DNA of 48,591 nt, taken from assembly GCA_002410555.1 (NCBI GenBank), contig DHSR01000036.1, forward strand, positions 1 to 48,591. Direction: 5' to 3'. The DNA is from Bacteroidales bacterium UBA5281. Its GTDB lineage: Bacteria; Bacteroidota; Bacteroidia; Bacteroidales; Lentimicrobiaceae. The translations under genes were made by a program, and so were the position numbers. This document shows positions 8,220 through 15,470 of this stretch, piece by piece. Within the stretch, counting starts at the first letter, position 1, and the number at the start of each line of letters is the position of its first letter. Under the pieces are notes generated by a model, which searched no databases, was not told the origin of the DNA, and was given only the letters and a program-made list of their open reading frames with translations.

Positions 8220-8403
8220 CCTGTTCAAATGTGACCCAATTTATTCTGTCAAATTTTTAACTGCAAAACATCCCATAATCGGATTTTAATGTAAATTTGC
8301 TGGAGTAAAGCAGGGGGCTTATCTTGTTGGTCTTTAAAAAAGGCGTAACTTGTGCCCCTATTTTGTGATGTTAAAAAACAGAATATCCATAAACTAAACG
8401 AAT

Positions 8404-11280
8404 ATGAAAAGTAGAAATTTACTCGTTGGCTTTCATGAATTTAAGCTGGGAATTGGTATCATTATGTTGATGGCTGTGATGCTTCAATCGGCTGTATTTG
8501 CGCAGTTGGCACCCACCGGTACCATAGATGCCACTATGACCGATTTGCAATATCTCTCGCTGATGCGCAACAATCAGATAAGTGGTCAACTTGATCCCGC
8601 TGATGTATTAAAAGCCCGGAATCAGGCAGATAATCTCCGGAGCTCCTCGGCCATTGGATTAAAATGGACAGAGGTAGGGCCAGATAATTTCGGCGGGCGG
8701 ACCCGTGCCTTAATTATTGATAACAGGGATCAGAGCGGGAAAACCATTTTTGCAGGCAGTGTTGCAGGTGGAATATGGAAATCCACTACAGGAGGATTAA
8801 CCTGGACTCAAATTTCCACAGGCGGATTGGTGCTGAATGTCAGCACAATGTCCCAGGCCCCAAATGGCGATATTTATGTAGGAACAGGTGAGAACTTTTC
8901 TACCGGACGTTACAATAAATTCGATGGATTTATTGGGCAGGGAATTTTTAAATCAACCGATGGGAACAACTTTTCCCGGCTCAATTCAACCAATCCGGGT
9001 ACTTTTAATAATCCCGATGCAGAATGGGCTTTCATAAACAAGGTGGCAGCCGATAACAATAAAGTGGTAGCCGCTACCAATAATGGTATCAGGTATTCTT
9101 CCGATGGAGGGCAGACCTGGACTATGGCTAAAGCCAATGGTGTTGAGCTTACCGGAATGGGCACCGAAGCAAAAATTGCTGCGGATGGCACCATAGCGGC
9201 AGTAGTTGATTATCAATTATATGTTTCTGACAATGGAAGCATTGACGGATTCAAACTAAGATCTACAGGAGCCGGAAATGATAGTCTTCCCAATACCGGC
9301 ATCAAACGCATTGAGGTAGCTTTTGCACCCTCTGATCCTTCGGTACTTTATGCAGTACTTGTTGCAGATGGTACACAAACCGTATTTTTTAAAGAAAATC
9401 AGATGCGTGGTGTGTTTGTTTCCAAAGATAAAGGAGTGAGCTGGAGAATGATCGGCCCTGGCGGAAGTAATATATTTAATGTATTTGGTAATGCCGGTGG
9501 TACCAGCTTCCGTGGAGAGTACGCCGTAGCCATAACCGTTGATCCGACCAATCCGGACAGGGTGCTTCTGGGTGGTGTAAATGTTTGGACCGGCTTAAAA
9601 ATGCAGGAAGATGGTTTTTATAACTGGGTGCAACGTTCTTTTGGAGAGAGTGGCATTTATTTTCACAATCTCAGCCTGGTGCCATCAAGCCCGCTGGAGC
9701 TTTATATGACATCTGATAAAGGAATAGCTTATACTGATAACTACCTGGCATTTAATGTTAAATTACTGAACAAAAACTATAAAACTTCTATGTTTTATAG
9801 TGTGGCCTCTGATGATAAAGGTCATCTTTTGGGCGGATCTCAGGGCAATGGTATAGTTTATATTGATGGTACGGGCAACACTGTTGAATCCGGCGTAAAT
9901 ATTATTCCAATTGTTGACGGACAGGCCCGTAGCATTTTTACAGGAGGTACAGTTGAAATATCTCTGGTTCAACCACTTACCATGTTTTATTCCACTACAG
10001 GCGGAGAGTTGTGGCGCTCACCAGACCTTGGACTTTCAGTAGCCAACAATTTCTTATACGGCACTGAAATTACAAATGCAAATGCCGGCGTATTTAATCT
10101 GCCTTTCAGATTGTGGGAAAGTTTTAATAACATTTATTCCCGCGATAGTGTTTCTGTTAAGGCTACAGAAGATCTGGATGCAGGAACGGTTGTAACAGCT
10201 TATAGCAACAATAACAAATTTCCTTTCAGGTATACCCTTACGCAGCCTTTGCAAGAAGGTGATTCGGTATGGATTCAGGATAAAATTTCTTCCATTATGT
10301 TTATCGGGACTACCAACGCAGTATATATGTCGCGCGATGTCCTCAATTTTGCGAAATTACCTTCCTGGGATAAAATAGCCAACGTTTCGGGAGTTCCTAC
10401 CTGTCTGGCTTATTCCTCCGATGCCAATAATTTGTTTGTTGGAACTCAGCAGGGATCCCTGCTTCGTATCTCAAACCTTGCCCTGGCATATGATTCTATC
10501 AGAGCTGATATAAGAAGCTCAGGCTGTATAGTATCTTATTCGGTGATTAAAGAATTTGAAGGACGCTATGTTACCTCTGTGGCTGTTGATCCAAACAATT
10601 CCAACATTGTTATAGTTACCCTTGGCAACTATGGAAATGAGGAGTTTGTATACCGCACAGTAAACGCTCTGGATCAAACACCTGTATTTACCGCCATACA
10701 GGGTAATCTCCCGGCCATGCCTGTTTATTCAAGTCTGATTGAGATGAACAATTCAAGCCGCCTGATTATAGGTACCGATTTTGGTATTTATACTACTGAA
10801 ACTTTATCGCAAAATCCCAACTGGACTGAAGAAAATGAAGGAATGGGATCACTGCCGGTAATGATGATCCGTCAACAAACGGTTGATCGCCCTGCAATAG
10901 ATGATATTCCCGGTGTGAGTAATTTTGGAGCCATTTATCTGGCCAGCTATGGTAATGGATTATTTGAGAACCGGAAGTTTGTAGGTTTTAACGAAGAGCC
11001 CTGGAATAATCCGGCACAAAACACTTCTTCCATAGAAATTTTCCCCAATCCGGTAAATGCTGAAATGAGTTTTGCACTCGATCTTAATGCGGATGATCAG
11101 GTTTCGCTTGATATATTTAATTTTACCGGACAGCTCATAAAACACTATGAACTGGGAATACCCGGCAAAGGCAGGCATATATTTACCAAACAGATGCGGG
11201 AACTGCCCAATGGCACCTATCTGCTTCGTATTGTTGCAGGCAAATCTGTAAAAACAGGAAAATTCATCGTAACAAGATAA
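8404..11280 (+). CDS. Large secreted BNR/sortilin-like repeat protein with T9SS type A sorting domain
   Basis: A 958-residue exported protein. Residues of about 1-37 carry a long N-region and a hydrophobic core ending VMLQSAVFAQ, a signal peptide. The body is a beta-propeller of Asp-box repeats, visible as STTGGLTWTQI, STDGNNFSRL, SSDGGQTWTMA and SKDKGVSWRMI. These are typical of the VPS10/sortilin and exo-sialidase superfamily, although no glycosidase active site can be recognised. The last 80 or so residues start IEIFPNPVNAEM, include LDIFNFTGQLI and LPNGTYLLRIV, and end GKFIVTR, a standard type A T9SS signal for export and surface attachment. Its function is probably adhesion or binding, by analogy. 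The next gene is another T9SS protein 75 bases on, with a hairpin between them. Confidence 0.88.
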   Translation: MKSRNLLVGFHEFKLGIGIIMLMAVMLQSAVFAQLAPTGTIDATMTDLQYLSLMRNNQISGQLDPADVLKARNQADNLRSSSAIGLKWTEVGPDNFGGRTRALIIDNRDQSGKTIFAGSVAGGIWKSTTGGLTWTQISTGGLVLNVSTMSQAPNGDIYVGTGENFSTGRYNKFDGFIGQGIFKSTDGNNFSRLNSTNPGTFNNPDAEWAFINKVAADNNKVVAATNNGIRYSSDGGQTWTMAKANGVELTGMGTEAKIAADGTIAAVVDYQLYVSDNGSIDGFKLRSTGAGNDSLPNTGIKRIEVAFAPSDPSVLYAVLVADGTQTVFFKENQMRGVFVSKDKGVSWRMIGPGGSNIFNVFGNAGGTSFRGEYAVAITVDPTNPDRVLLGGVNVWTGLKMQEDGFYNWVQRSFGESGIYFHNLSLVPSSPLELYMTSDKGIAYTDNYLAFNVKLLNKNYKTSMFYSVASDDKGHLLGGSQGNGIVYIDGTGNTVESGVNIIPIVDGQARSIFTGGTVEISLVQPLTMFYSTTGGELWRSPDLGLSVANNFLYGTEITNANAGVFNLPFRLWESFNNIYSRDSVSVKATEDLDAGTVVTAYSNNNKFPFRYTLTQPLQEGDSVWIQDKISSIMFIGTTNAVYMSRDVLNFAKLPSWDKIANVSGVPTCLAYSSDANNLFVGTQQGSLLRISNLALAYDSIRADIRSSGCIVSYSVIKEFEGRYVTSVAVDPNNSNIVIVTLGNYGNEEFVYRTVNALDQTPVFTAIQGNLPAMPVYSSLIEMNNSSRLIIGTDFGIYTTETLSQNPNWTEENEGMGSLPVMMIRQQTVDRPAIDDIPGVSNFGAIYLASYGNGLFENRKFVGFNEEPWNNPAQNTSSIEIFPNPVNAEMSFALDLNADDQVSLDIFNFTGQLIKHYELGIPGKGRHIFTKQMRELPNGTYLLRIVAGKSVKTGKFIVTR

Positions 11281-11291
11281 ACTGAATTATT

Positions 11292-11321
11292 GGGCTTCTG
11301 TCACAATAATGACAGAAGCCC
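11292..11321 (+). terminator. Hairpin between two T9SS cargo genes (terminator or attenuator)
   Basis: A 12-base perfect stem (GGGCTTCTGTCA at 11292-11303, complement at 11310-11321) with a 6-base loop. No T-tract follows, so it may be a partial terminator, an mRNA-stabilising structure or a processing site that sets different expression of the two genes. Confidence 0.55.
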
Positions 11322-11355
11322 GATAATTAAACTTTCAAGAAATAAATCAAAAAAT

Positions 11356-12828
11356 ATGAAAAAGATATACTTTTCTTTACTCCTTACTTTGGGTGTTTTT
11401 GTGGGTATGGCTGCGCCATCCATCTATACACCTGAACTTGTTGCACCAGCAAACAACCAGACCGGAGTGCCCCCTAATGTCACACTTGATTGGACTGCCG
11501 TCGTCGGAATGCCTGGACTATTCTACGAAATTCAGCTTAGTTCTGATGGCGAATTTACTGCTCCCGAAAATTTTAATACTGAGCTCAGCCGCATTGATAT
11601 GTCAATGTTATTGTTTGGTGAAACCTACTTTTGGAGAGTAAGGGCTAAAGACGAATCGGGGACTTCAGAATGGTCGGAAGTTCGTGATTTTACAGTTTTG
11701 GCCCAAACCACTATTCTTACACCCGCCAATGGAGCCACCAAAGTGAATGCCAATGCTGAAATTAAATGGAATATCATAACCGGTATTGACTATATTGATT
11801 ACCAATTGGATACTGTAGCTACATTTGATAGTCCTGAAATGCGTATGACCACTATCCCCGGGAATCTGGAAAAAATAAATACCTCAAATTTAAAGTTCGG
11901 GTTAACTTATTACCTCAGAATCAGGGGGCGGCATGCTGCGGATACTTCCTCCTGGAGTAATGTTAATTCATTCACGGTTACCAACATTTTTGAGCTTCGG
12001 GATCCTACAAATAACGCCACCAATGTTGTTCCCGATGTTGAATTCAGATGGAAAAAGGTAGAAGGAATCAATAAATATAATATTTATGTTGCCCTTGATC
12101 CGGATATCCATTCCTATGATTTGTTTAGCGCGCAGAAAACAGATACCAAGAAAAAACCAGATACTTTGATGTTTGGTACCACGTACTATTGGCAAATGTC
12201 TGCCATTCATGCGACAGACACCCTGTTTTCTCCCATCTGGAGTTTTTCAACCATTGCTGCAGTAAAAAATATTGATCCGGCCAACAATGCTACCAATGTT
12301 CCTTTACAACCCATTTTGAAATGGAATTCAGTTTCCGGGGTGATTGGATTTACAGTGCAAATTGCGTCAAATCCTGAATTCGATAATCCGCGTACTTACC
12401 CCATTCATGAACTATCAAACATTAGCACTCAATCCTTCAGAGTGCCTGCAAACATAATGGACAGCGCCACAGTATATTATTGGAGAACAAACATGATAAG
12501 TAATAAAGACACCAGTGACTGGAGTCCTGCCTGGAGCTTTAGGACTGTTTCTCTCGGTAATAGCGATGTGGAATATGTGCGTAATGTAAAGATTTACCCG
12601 TCTCCGGCAAGTACCAGTATTAATATTCAGTTGCCTACGGGTGAAAATGGCAAAGCCGAACTAATGATCTTTGATTTACTGGGAAAAGCCAGGATAGTCA
12701 GTGAAGTTAACATTAATCGTGGACTGATCAGGGATATTCCTGTTAATAATCTGGGTGAGGGATTGTATCTTGTTCAGGTGATTAAAGGAGGTAAGTCATT
12801 CTCTAACCGGTTAATAATCAGTAGATAA
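11356..12828 (+). CDS. Secreted fibronectin type III-like repeat protein with T9SS type A sorting domain
   Basis: A 490-residue protein starting MKKIYFSLLLTLGVFVGMAA, a clean signal peptide. This is why I chose the ATG at 11356 over an upstream in-frame ATG at 11290 that lies inside the intergenic hairpin. The mature part holds about four repeats of roughly 95 residues. Each opens like LxxPANNATNVPxxxxxxW and ends with a WRxRAxDxSxxSxW or YYWRTNM-type strand before the next linker, a fibronectin type III-like fold. Examples are LVAPANNQTGVPPNV, ILTPANGATKVNANA, LRDPTNNATNVVPDV and NIDPANNATNVPLQP. The C-terminus starts VKIYPSPASTS, contains LMIFDLLGKA and ends FSNRLIISR, a T9SS type A signal. 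It is probably a surface or extracellular adhesive protein, co-transcribed at least in part with the upstream T9SS gene. Confidence 0.86.
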   Translation: MKKIYFSLLLTLGVFVGMAAPSIYTPELVAPANNQTGVPPNVTLDWTAVVGMPGLFYEIQLSSDGEFTAPENFNTELSRIDMSMLLFGETYFWRVRAKDESGTSEWSEVRDFTVLAQTTILTPANGATKVNANAEIKWNIITGIDYIDYQLDTVATFDSPEMRMTTIPGNLEKINTSNLKFGLTYYLRIRGRHAADTSSWSNVNSFTVTNIFELRDPTNNATNVVPDVEFRWKKVEGINKYNIYVALDPDIHSYDLFSAQKTDTKKKPDTLMFGTTYYWQMSAIHATDTLFSPIWSFSTIAAVKNIDPANNATNVPLQPILKWNSVSGVIGFTVQIASNPEFDNPRTYPIHELSNISTQSFRVPANIMDSATVYYWRTNMISNKDTSDWSPAWSFRTVSLGNSDVEYVRNVKIYPSPASTSINIQLPTGENGKAELMIFDLLGKARIVSEVNINRGLIRDIPVNNLGEGLYLVQVIKGGKSFSNRLIISR

Positions 12829-12850
12829 CATTAAATTGACTTATCTGACC

Positions 12851-12886
12851 AAAAAGGGGCTGCTCATTTAAGGTGGCCCTTTTTTG
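12851..12886 (+). terminator. Intrinsic terminator after the fibronectin-like gene
   Basis: AAAAAGGG pairs with CCCTTTTT across a loop of about 18 bases, followed by a T-run. It sits 22 bases after the stop codon. One G bulges in the stem. Confidence 0.7.
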
Positions 12887-12991
12887 TCTTTAGGCGGCTG
12901 GTACCCATGCTCCATATTATACTGTTTTATGAAACCCGCTGTAAGCTCAACATTGCGTCTTTAAGGACCGGTCTGGCTGCACATGCCTGTA

Positions 12992-13102
12992 TTATGTTAA
13001 GCGTTTGATCATGGGTTTATTTAAAGCATCCATAGCATCTTCGCGTATCTGCCAGCCGGCCGGTATGCATGTGACAGGATAGTAGCGGATTATCGAATAC
13101 AT
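12992..13102 (-). pseudogene. Possible remnant of an unidentified gene (36-codon open frame)
   Basis: From the ATG at 13102 the minus strand reads 36 codons containing CIPAGWQIREDAMDALNKP, which has the composition of real protein. Overlapping it and continuing past its stop, another frame reads through HDQTLNIIQACAARPVLK and DAMLSLQRVS. Two protein-like pieces in neighbouring frames suggest a frameshifted, decayed gene. I cannot name the family. It could equally be a chance frame. Confidence 0.22.
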
Positions 13103-13234
13103 GATTTCTGGTTAAAATTTTTGAGTATTCTTTTAGCTGCAGGAGAGGTTATGGGAGAAAAGCTGATTCGGAAAAGCCCTGAGAAGAGGAACGACGATCG
13201 GCGGCAAATCCCTCCAGAGGCGGGCTGAACTCAA

Positions 13235-13267
13235 ATCATCAAATCCTCAGATCATCCAATCCTCAGA
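13235..13267. repeat. Imperfect tandem duplication in gene-poor stretch
   Basis: ATCATCAAATCCTCAG is followed directly by ATCATCCAATTCCTCAG, the second copy having one substitution and one inserted base. It lies between the two GAGGAACGAC copies. Confidence 0.5.
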
Positions 13268-13306
13268 CGAGGAACGACAATTCGGGATGTTCTAACCCTC
13301 CGATAA

Positions 13307-13336
13307 AAAAAAACCACAACAAAAGTTGCAGTTTTT
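13307..13336 (-). terminator. Intrinsic terminator for the four-gene minus-strand operon
   Basis: On the minus strand AAAAACTGCAAC, a TTTT loop and GTTGTGGTTTTT form a stem with one internal 2-base mismatch. The T-run continues past it. It lies 27 bases after the lipoprotein stop codon. Confidence 0.65.
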
Positions 13337-13363
13337 CTTATTTAAGTAACAACTTAAATTTTC

Positions 13364-14215
13364 TTAATTGTTTATGGGTGTAAAACCGCTGTCATTGCTG
13401 CGTTTCAATTCTCCGGAAATGGGATTGTACGAAAACATTTTTATCGGTCCAGACTGCTTAGGCAGGTGTTGTCTGATCCATGCATTCATCAGGTAATCAT
13501 AAAGCTGGCTGCCATTTAAGAATCCCACATGTCCGGCCAGTTCATATAAATCGGACATAGTAAGGCTGTCAACGGTACTCATGAATTTATAGTCACCCGA
13601 AATGGGTACATACCGCATACCGCCCTCAACAAAGTCCTGCACAGTTTTACTGTTGAACAGTACCTGCCTGTTGCTGCTTTCACTATTTAGCCGGCTAAGT
13701 TCATACCAGCTATTCATATTTATGGCAGTGTAATAGATAACGTATAACTGATCATCATTAAATATGTCGGGAGATGTTATCAGTGAATCGTAATATTCTT
13801 CCAGTTGCAACTGAGCTACATTTATGATGTAAGCCGGTGTTTCTGACTGAATAAACCTTAAGCTTGAATCGGCAGCATATACTTTGATTCCTGCGCTGTG
13901 TAAAGCGGAAACCACACCTTGCATAAAATCGTTAATAAAAATTGAGTCGTTGGTAAACTGAAGCAGACGGGTTTGAAAAAAGAGCGCCGCCTCTGCCTCA
14001 TTTTCCGGAAGTAACGAAATATCCACTGAATCAGGAACCTTATAGCTCTTTTTGTAAACAATATCGGGGCTAACCAACAGCACTGTGACCGGTTCTTTAA
14101 GCGTAACAAATTGACGGGCCAGCCTGCGCTCAGGACTGCATGCTGTAAAAATTCCTGAAAGTAAAGCCACAAGAGTAAATATCAGGAATGGCCGGCATAC
14201 TGGTTTTAGTTTCAT
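13364..14215 (-). CDS. Uncharacterised lipoprotein
   Basis: A 283-residue protein I do not recognise. The start MKLKPVCRPFLIFTLVALLSGIFTAC is a lipoprotein signal with the lipid-anchored Cys at residue 26. The mature part begins SPERRLARQF and has mixed alpha/beta composition, with strands such as PVTVLLVSPDIVYKKSY and AYIINVAQLQLEEYYDS, and no transmembrane segment or catalytic motif that I can identify. Early charged residues and a PENEAEAALFFQTRLLQF helix suggest a periplasmic globular domain. It is last in a run of four minus-strand genes, 21 bases after the flavodiiron protein, with a terminator behind it. Lipoproteins of this general size with unknown function are common in Bacteroidota. 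Confidence 0.8.
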   Translation of the reverse strand: MKLKPVCRPFLIFTLVALLSGIFTACSPERRLARQFVTLKEPVTVLLVSPDIVYKKSYKVPDSVDISLLPENEAEAALFFQTRLLQFTNDSIFINDFMQGVVSALHSAGIKVYAADSSLRFIQSETPAYIINVAQLQLEEYYDSLITSPDIFNDDQLYVIYYTAINMNSWYELSRLNSESSNRQVLFNSKTVQDFVEGGMRYVPISGDYKFMSTVDSLTMSDLYELAGHVGFLNGSQLYDYLMNAWIRQHLPKQSGPIKMFSYNPISGELKRSNDSGFTPINN

Positions 14216-14236
14216 GCTAGTGAAATTTATTTAAAT

Positions 14237-15448
14237 TTATTCTGTTTTTCGCGACATCAGGCGCTCTCCAAAGCGTCTGCCAAATGATTCGGCCTGGTCT
14301 ATTTCCTTTTGATGAGGCTTAAATTTTATAAACAGGTTTTCTTCAAAAAGGTTAAGCTTGAGATTGGCAAGATTGCTTTCTATTTGTCTGGCACCTTCGC
14401 CGCTCCATCCATAAGAACCAAAAGCTGCGGCCAGCTTACCCTTGTCGCGAATGGGGTTTATCAGTGCAAATACCTGATAAACATGCAGTAATATATTCTG
14501 GTTTATCACAGGCGAGCCAAGCATAATGGCTGAAGAACGGGTTAGCTCCGCATCAATAACATCCAGACTGCTGTGTTCAAGATCAACAATGCTTACATTC
14601 TGTATTCCTGCTTTCCGTATTCCTGAAGCAATGGTCTGCGCCATTTGAGCGGTATTGTTGTATGCAGAGATGTAACCTATAAATACCCGGTTTTTTTCAG
14701 GGTAATCCAGGGCTTCGCGTGCCAGTGCTTCCGATCTATCCACACATTTCTTCCATGTTGAGCGCAAGATTGGCCCATGTCCCGGACAAATTACCTGGAT
14801 ATCAAGTGGTCTGATTTTTTCGATGGCTTTCAGCATAAATTTGCTGAAAGGTTTCAGAATTACATCAAAATAATACTTGAAAGAATCATCATAATTTCCC
14901 ACAAGGTCATCAAACATTTCCTCAGTGCAATAGTGCGCACCAAAGGAATCGCAGGTAAACAGTACTTTGTCTTCAATAAGCCAGGTGTATATAGAGTCGG
15001 GCCAGTGCAGGTTTGGAGCTGAAATAAACCGGAGTGTTTTGTTGCCAAGTGAAAGGGTGTCTCCGTCTTTAACCTGCAATTGATTAAATTCCATGTCAAC
15101 CATATCGGACAAGTAGCGTAAGGCATTGCCGCTGCCCACTACAGTAGCCTTGGTAGCCAGCTTAAGTAGATTGATGAGGTTGCCTGAATGATCCGGTTCG
15201 GTATGATTGAGAATGATGTATTCAATTTCTGCCGGATTGCATACCTGTTCAATTTTTTGAATATAGGTATCCCAAAATTGAAGCTTGGTGGTTTCCACGA
15301 TGGCTTTTTTATCAGCATCGATAAAATAGGAATTGTAGGTTGTACCGTATTTGGTTTCCATTACCACATCAAAAGTAACAATGTCGGTGTCGAGCACGCC
15401 AATCCATTTTACATCCGGAGTTACATCAAGAATTTTAGTGTCAGTCAT
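14237..15448 (-). CDS. Flavodiiron protein (FprA-type A flavoprotein)
   Basis: A 403-residue cytoplasmic enzyme that reduces oxygen to water and/or NO to N2O, protecting anaerobes. The N-terminal metallo-beta-lactamase-like domain has the diiron ligands His82, Glu84, Asp86 and His87 in NHTEPDHSGN, a later Asp in FTCDSFGAHY, and a His in CPGHGPIL. The flavodoxin domain starts near residue 250 (FIGYISAYNNTAQMAQTIASG) and includes VIDAELTRSSAIMLGSP and AFGSYGWSGEGAR, which bind FMN. No rubredoxin domain is fused, so a separate electron donor is needed. I chose the start MTDTK at 15448. The further upstream ATG at 15481 overlaps the ParC stop and adds 11 residues. The two genes are 22 bases apart and likely co-transcribed. 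Confidence 0.93.
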   Translation of the reverse strand: MTDTKILDVTPDVKWIGVLDTDIVTFDVVMETKYGTTYNSYFIDADKKAIVETTKLQFWDTYIQKIEQVCNPAEIEYIILNHTEPDHSGNLINLLKLATKATVVGSGNALRYLSDMVDMEFNQLQVKDGDTLSLGNKTLRFISAPNLHWPDSIYTWLIEDKVLFTCDSFGAHYCTEEMFDDLVGNYDDSFKYYFDVILKPFSKFMLKAIEKIRPLDIQVICPGHGPILRSTWKKCVDRSEALAREALDYPEKNRVFIGYISAYNNTAQMAQTIASGIRKAGIQNVSIVDLEHSSLDVIDAELTRSSAIMLGSPVINQNILLHVYQVFALINPIRDKGKLAAAFGSYGWSGEGARQIESNLANLKLNLFEENLFIKFKPHQKEIDQAESFGRRFGERLMSRKTE

Positions 15449-15470
15449 AGTAATATTTTTATGTATTGTT

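Larger units (their letters stand above)
7968..8403. other. Divergent intergenic region with promoters in both directions
   Basis: 436 bases, A+T-rich, without a gene. The minus-strand -7 box TACGTTTG (8027-8034) probably serves the peptidase. On the plus strand there is a well-spaced promoter at 8187-8219 and a second -7 box TAAATTTG at 8292-8299, for the large secreted protein at 8404. The resulting leader would be about 100-180 bases, long for this group. I see no riboswitch-like structure in it. Confidence 0.5.
12887..13363. other. Gene-poor stretch with short direct repeats and a possible decayed gene
   Basis: About 480 bases without an intact gene. GAGGAACGAC occurs twice (13186-13195, 13270-13279). 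A 16/17-base unit beginning ATCATC and ending CCTCAG is duplicated in tandem at 13235-13267. On the minus strand, two adjacent overlapping frames (around 12992-13102 and just beyond) read like disrupted protein, described separately. The right end holds the terminator of the lipoprotein gene. The region looks like an accumulation of intergenic repeats and decay. Confidence 0.45.
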
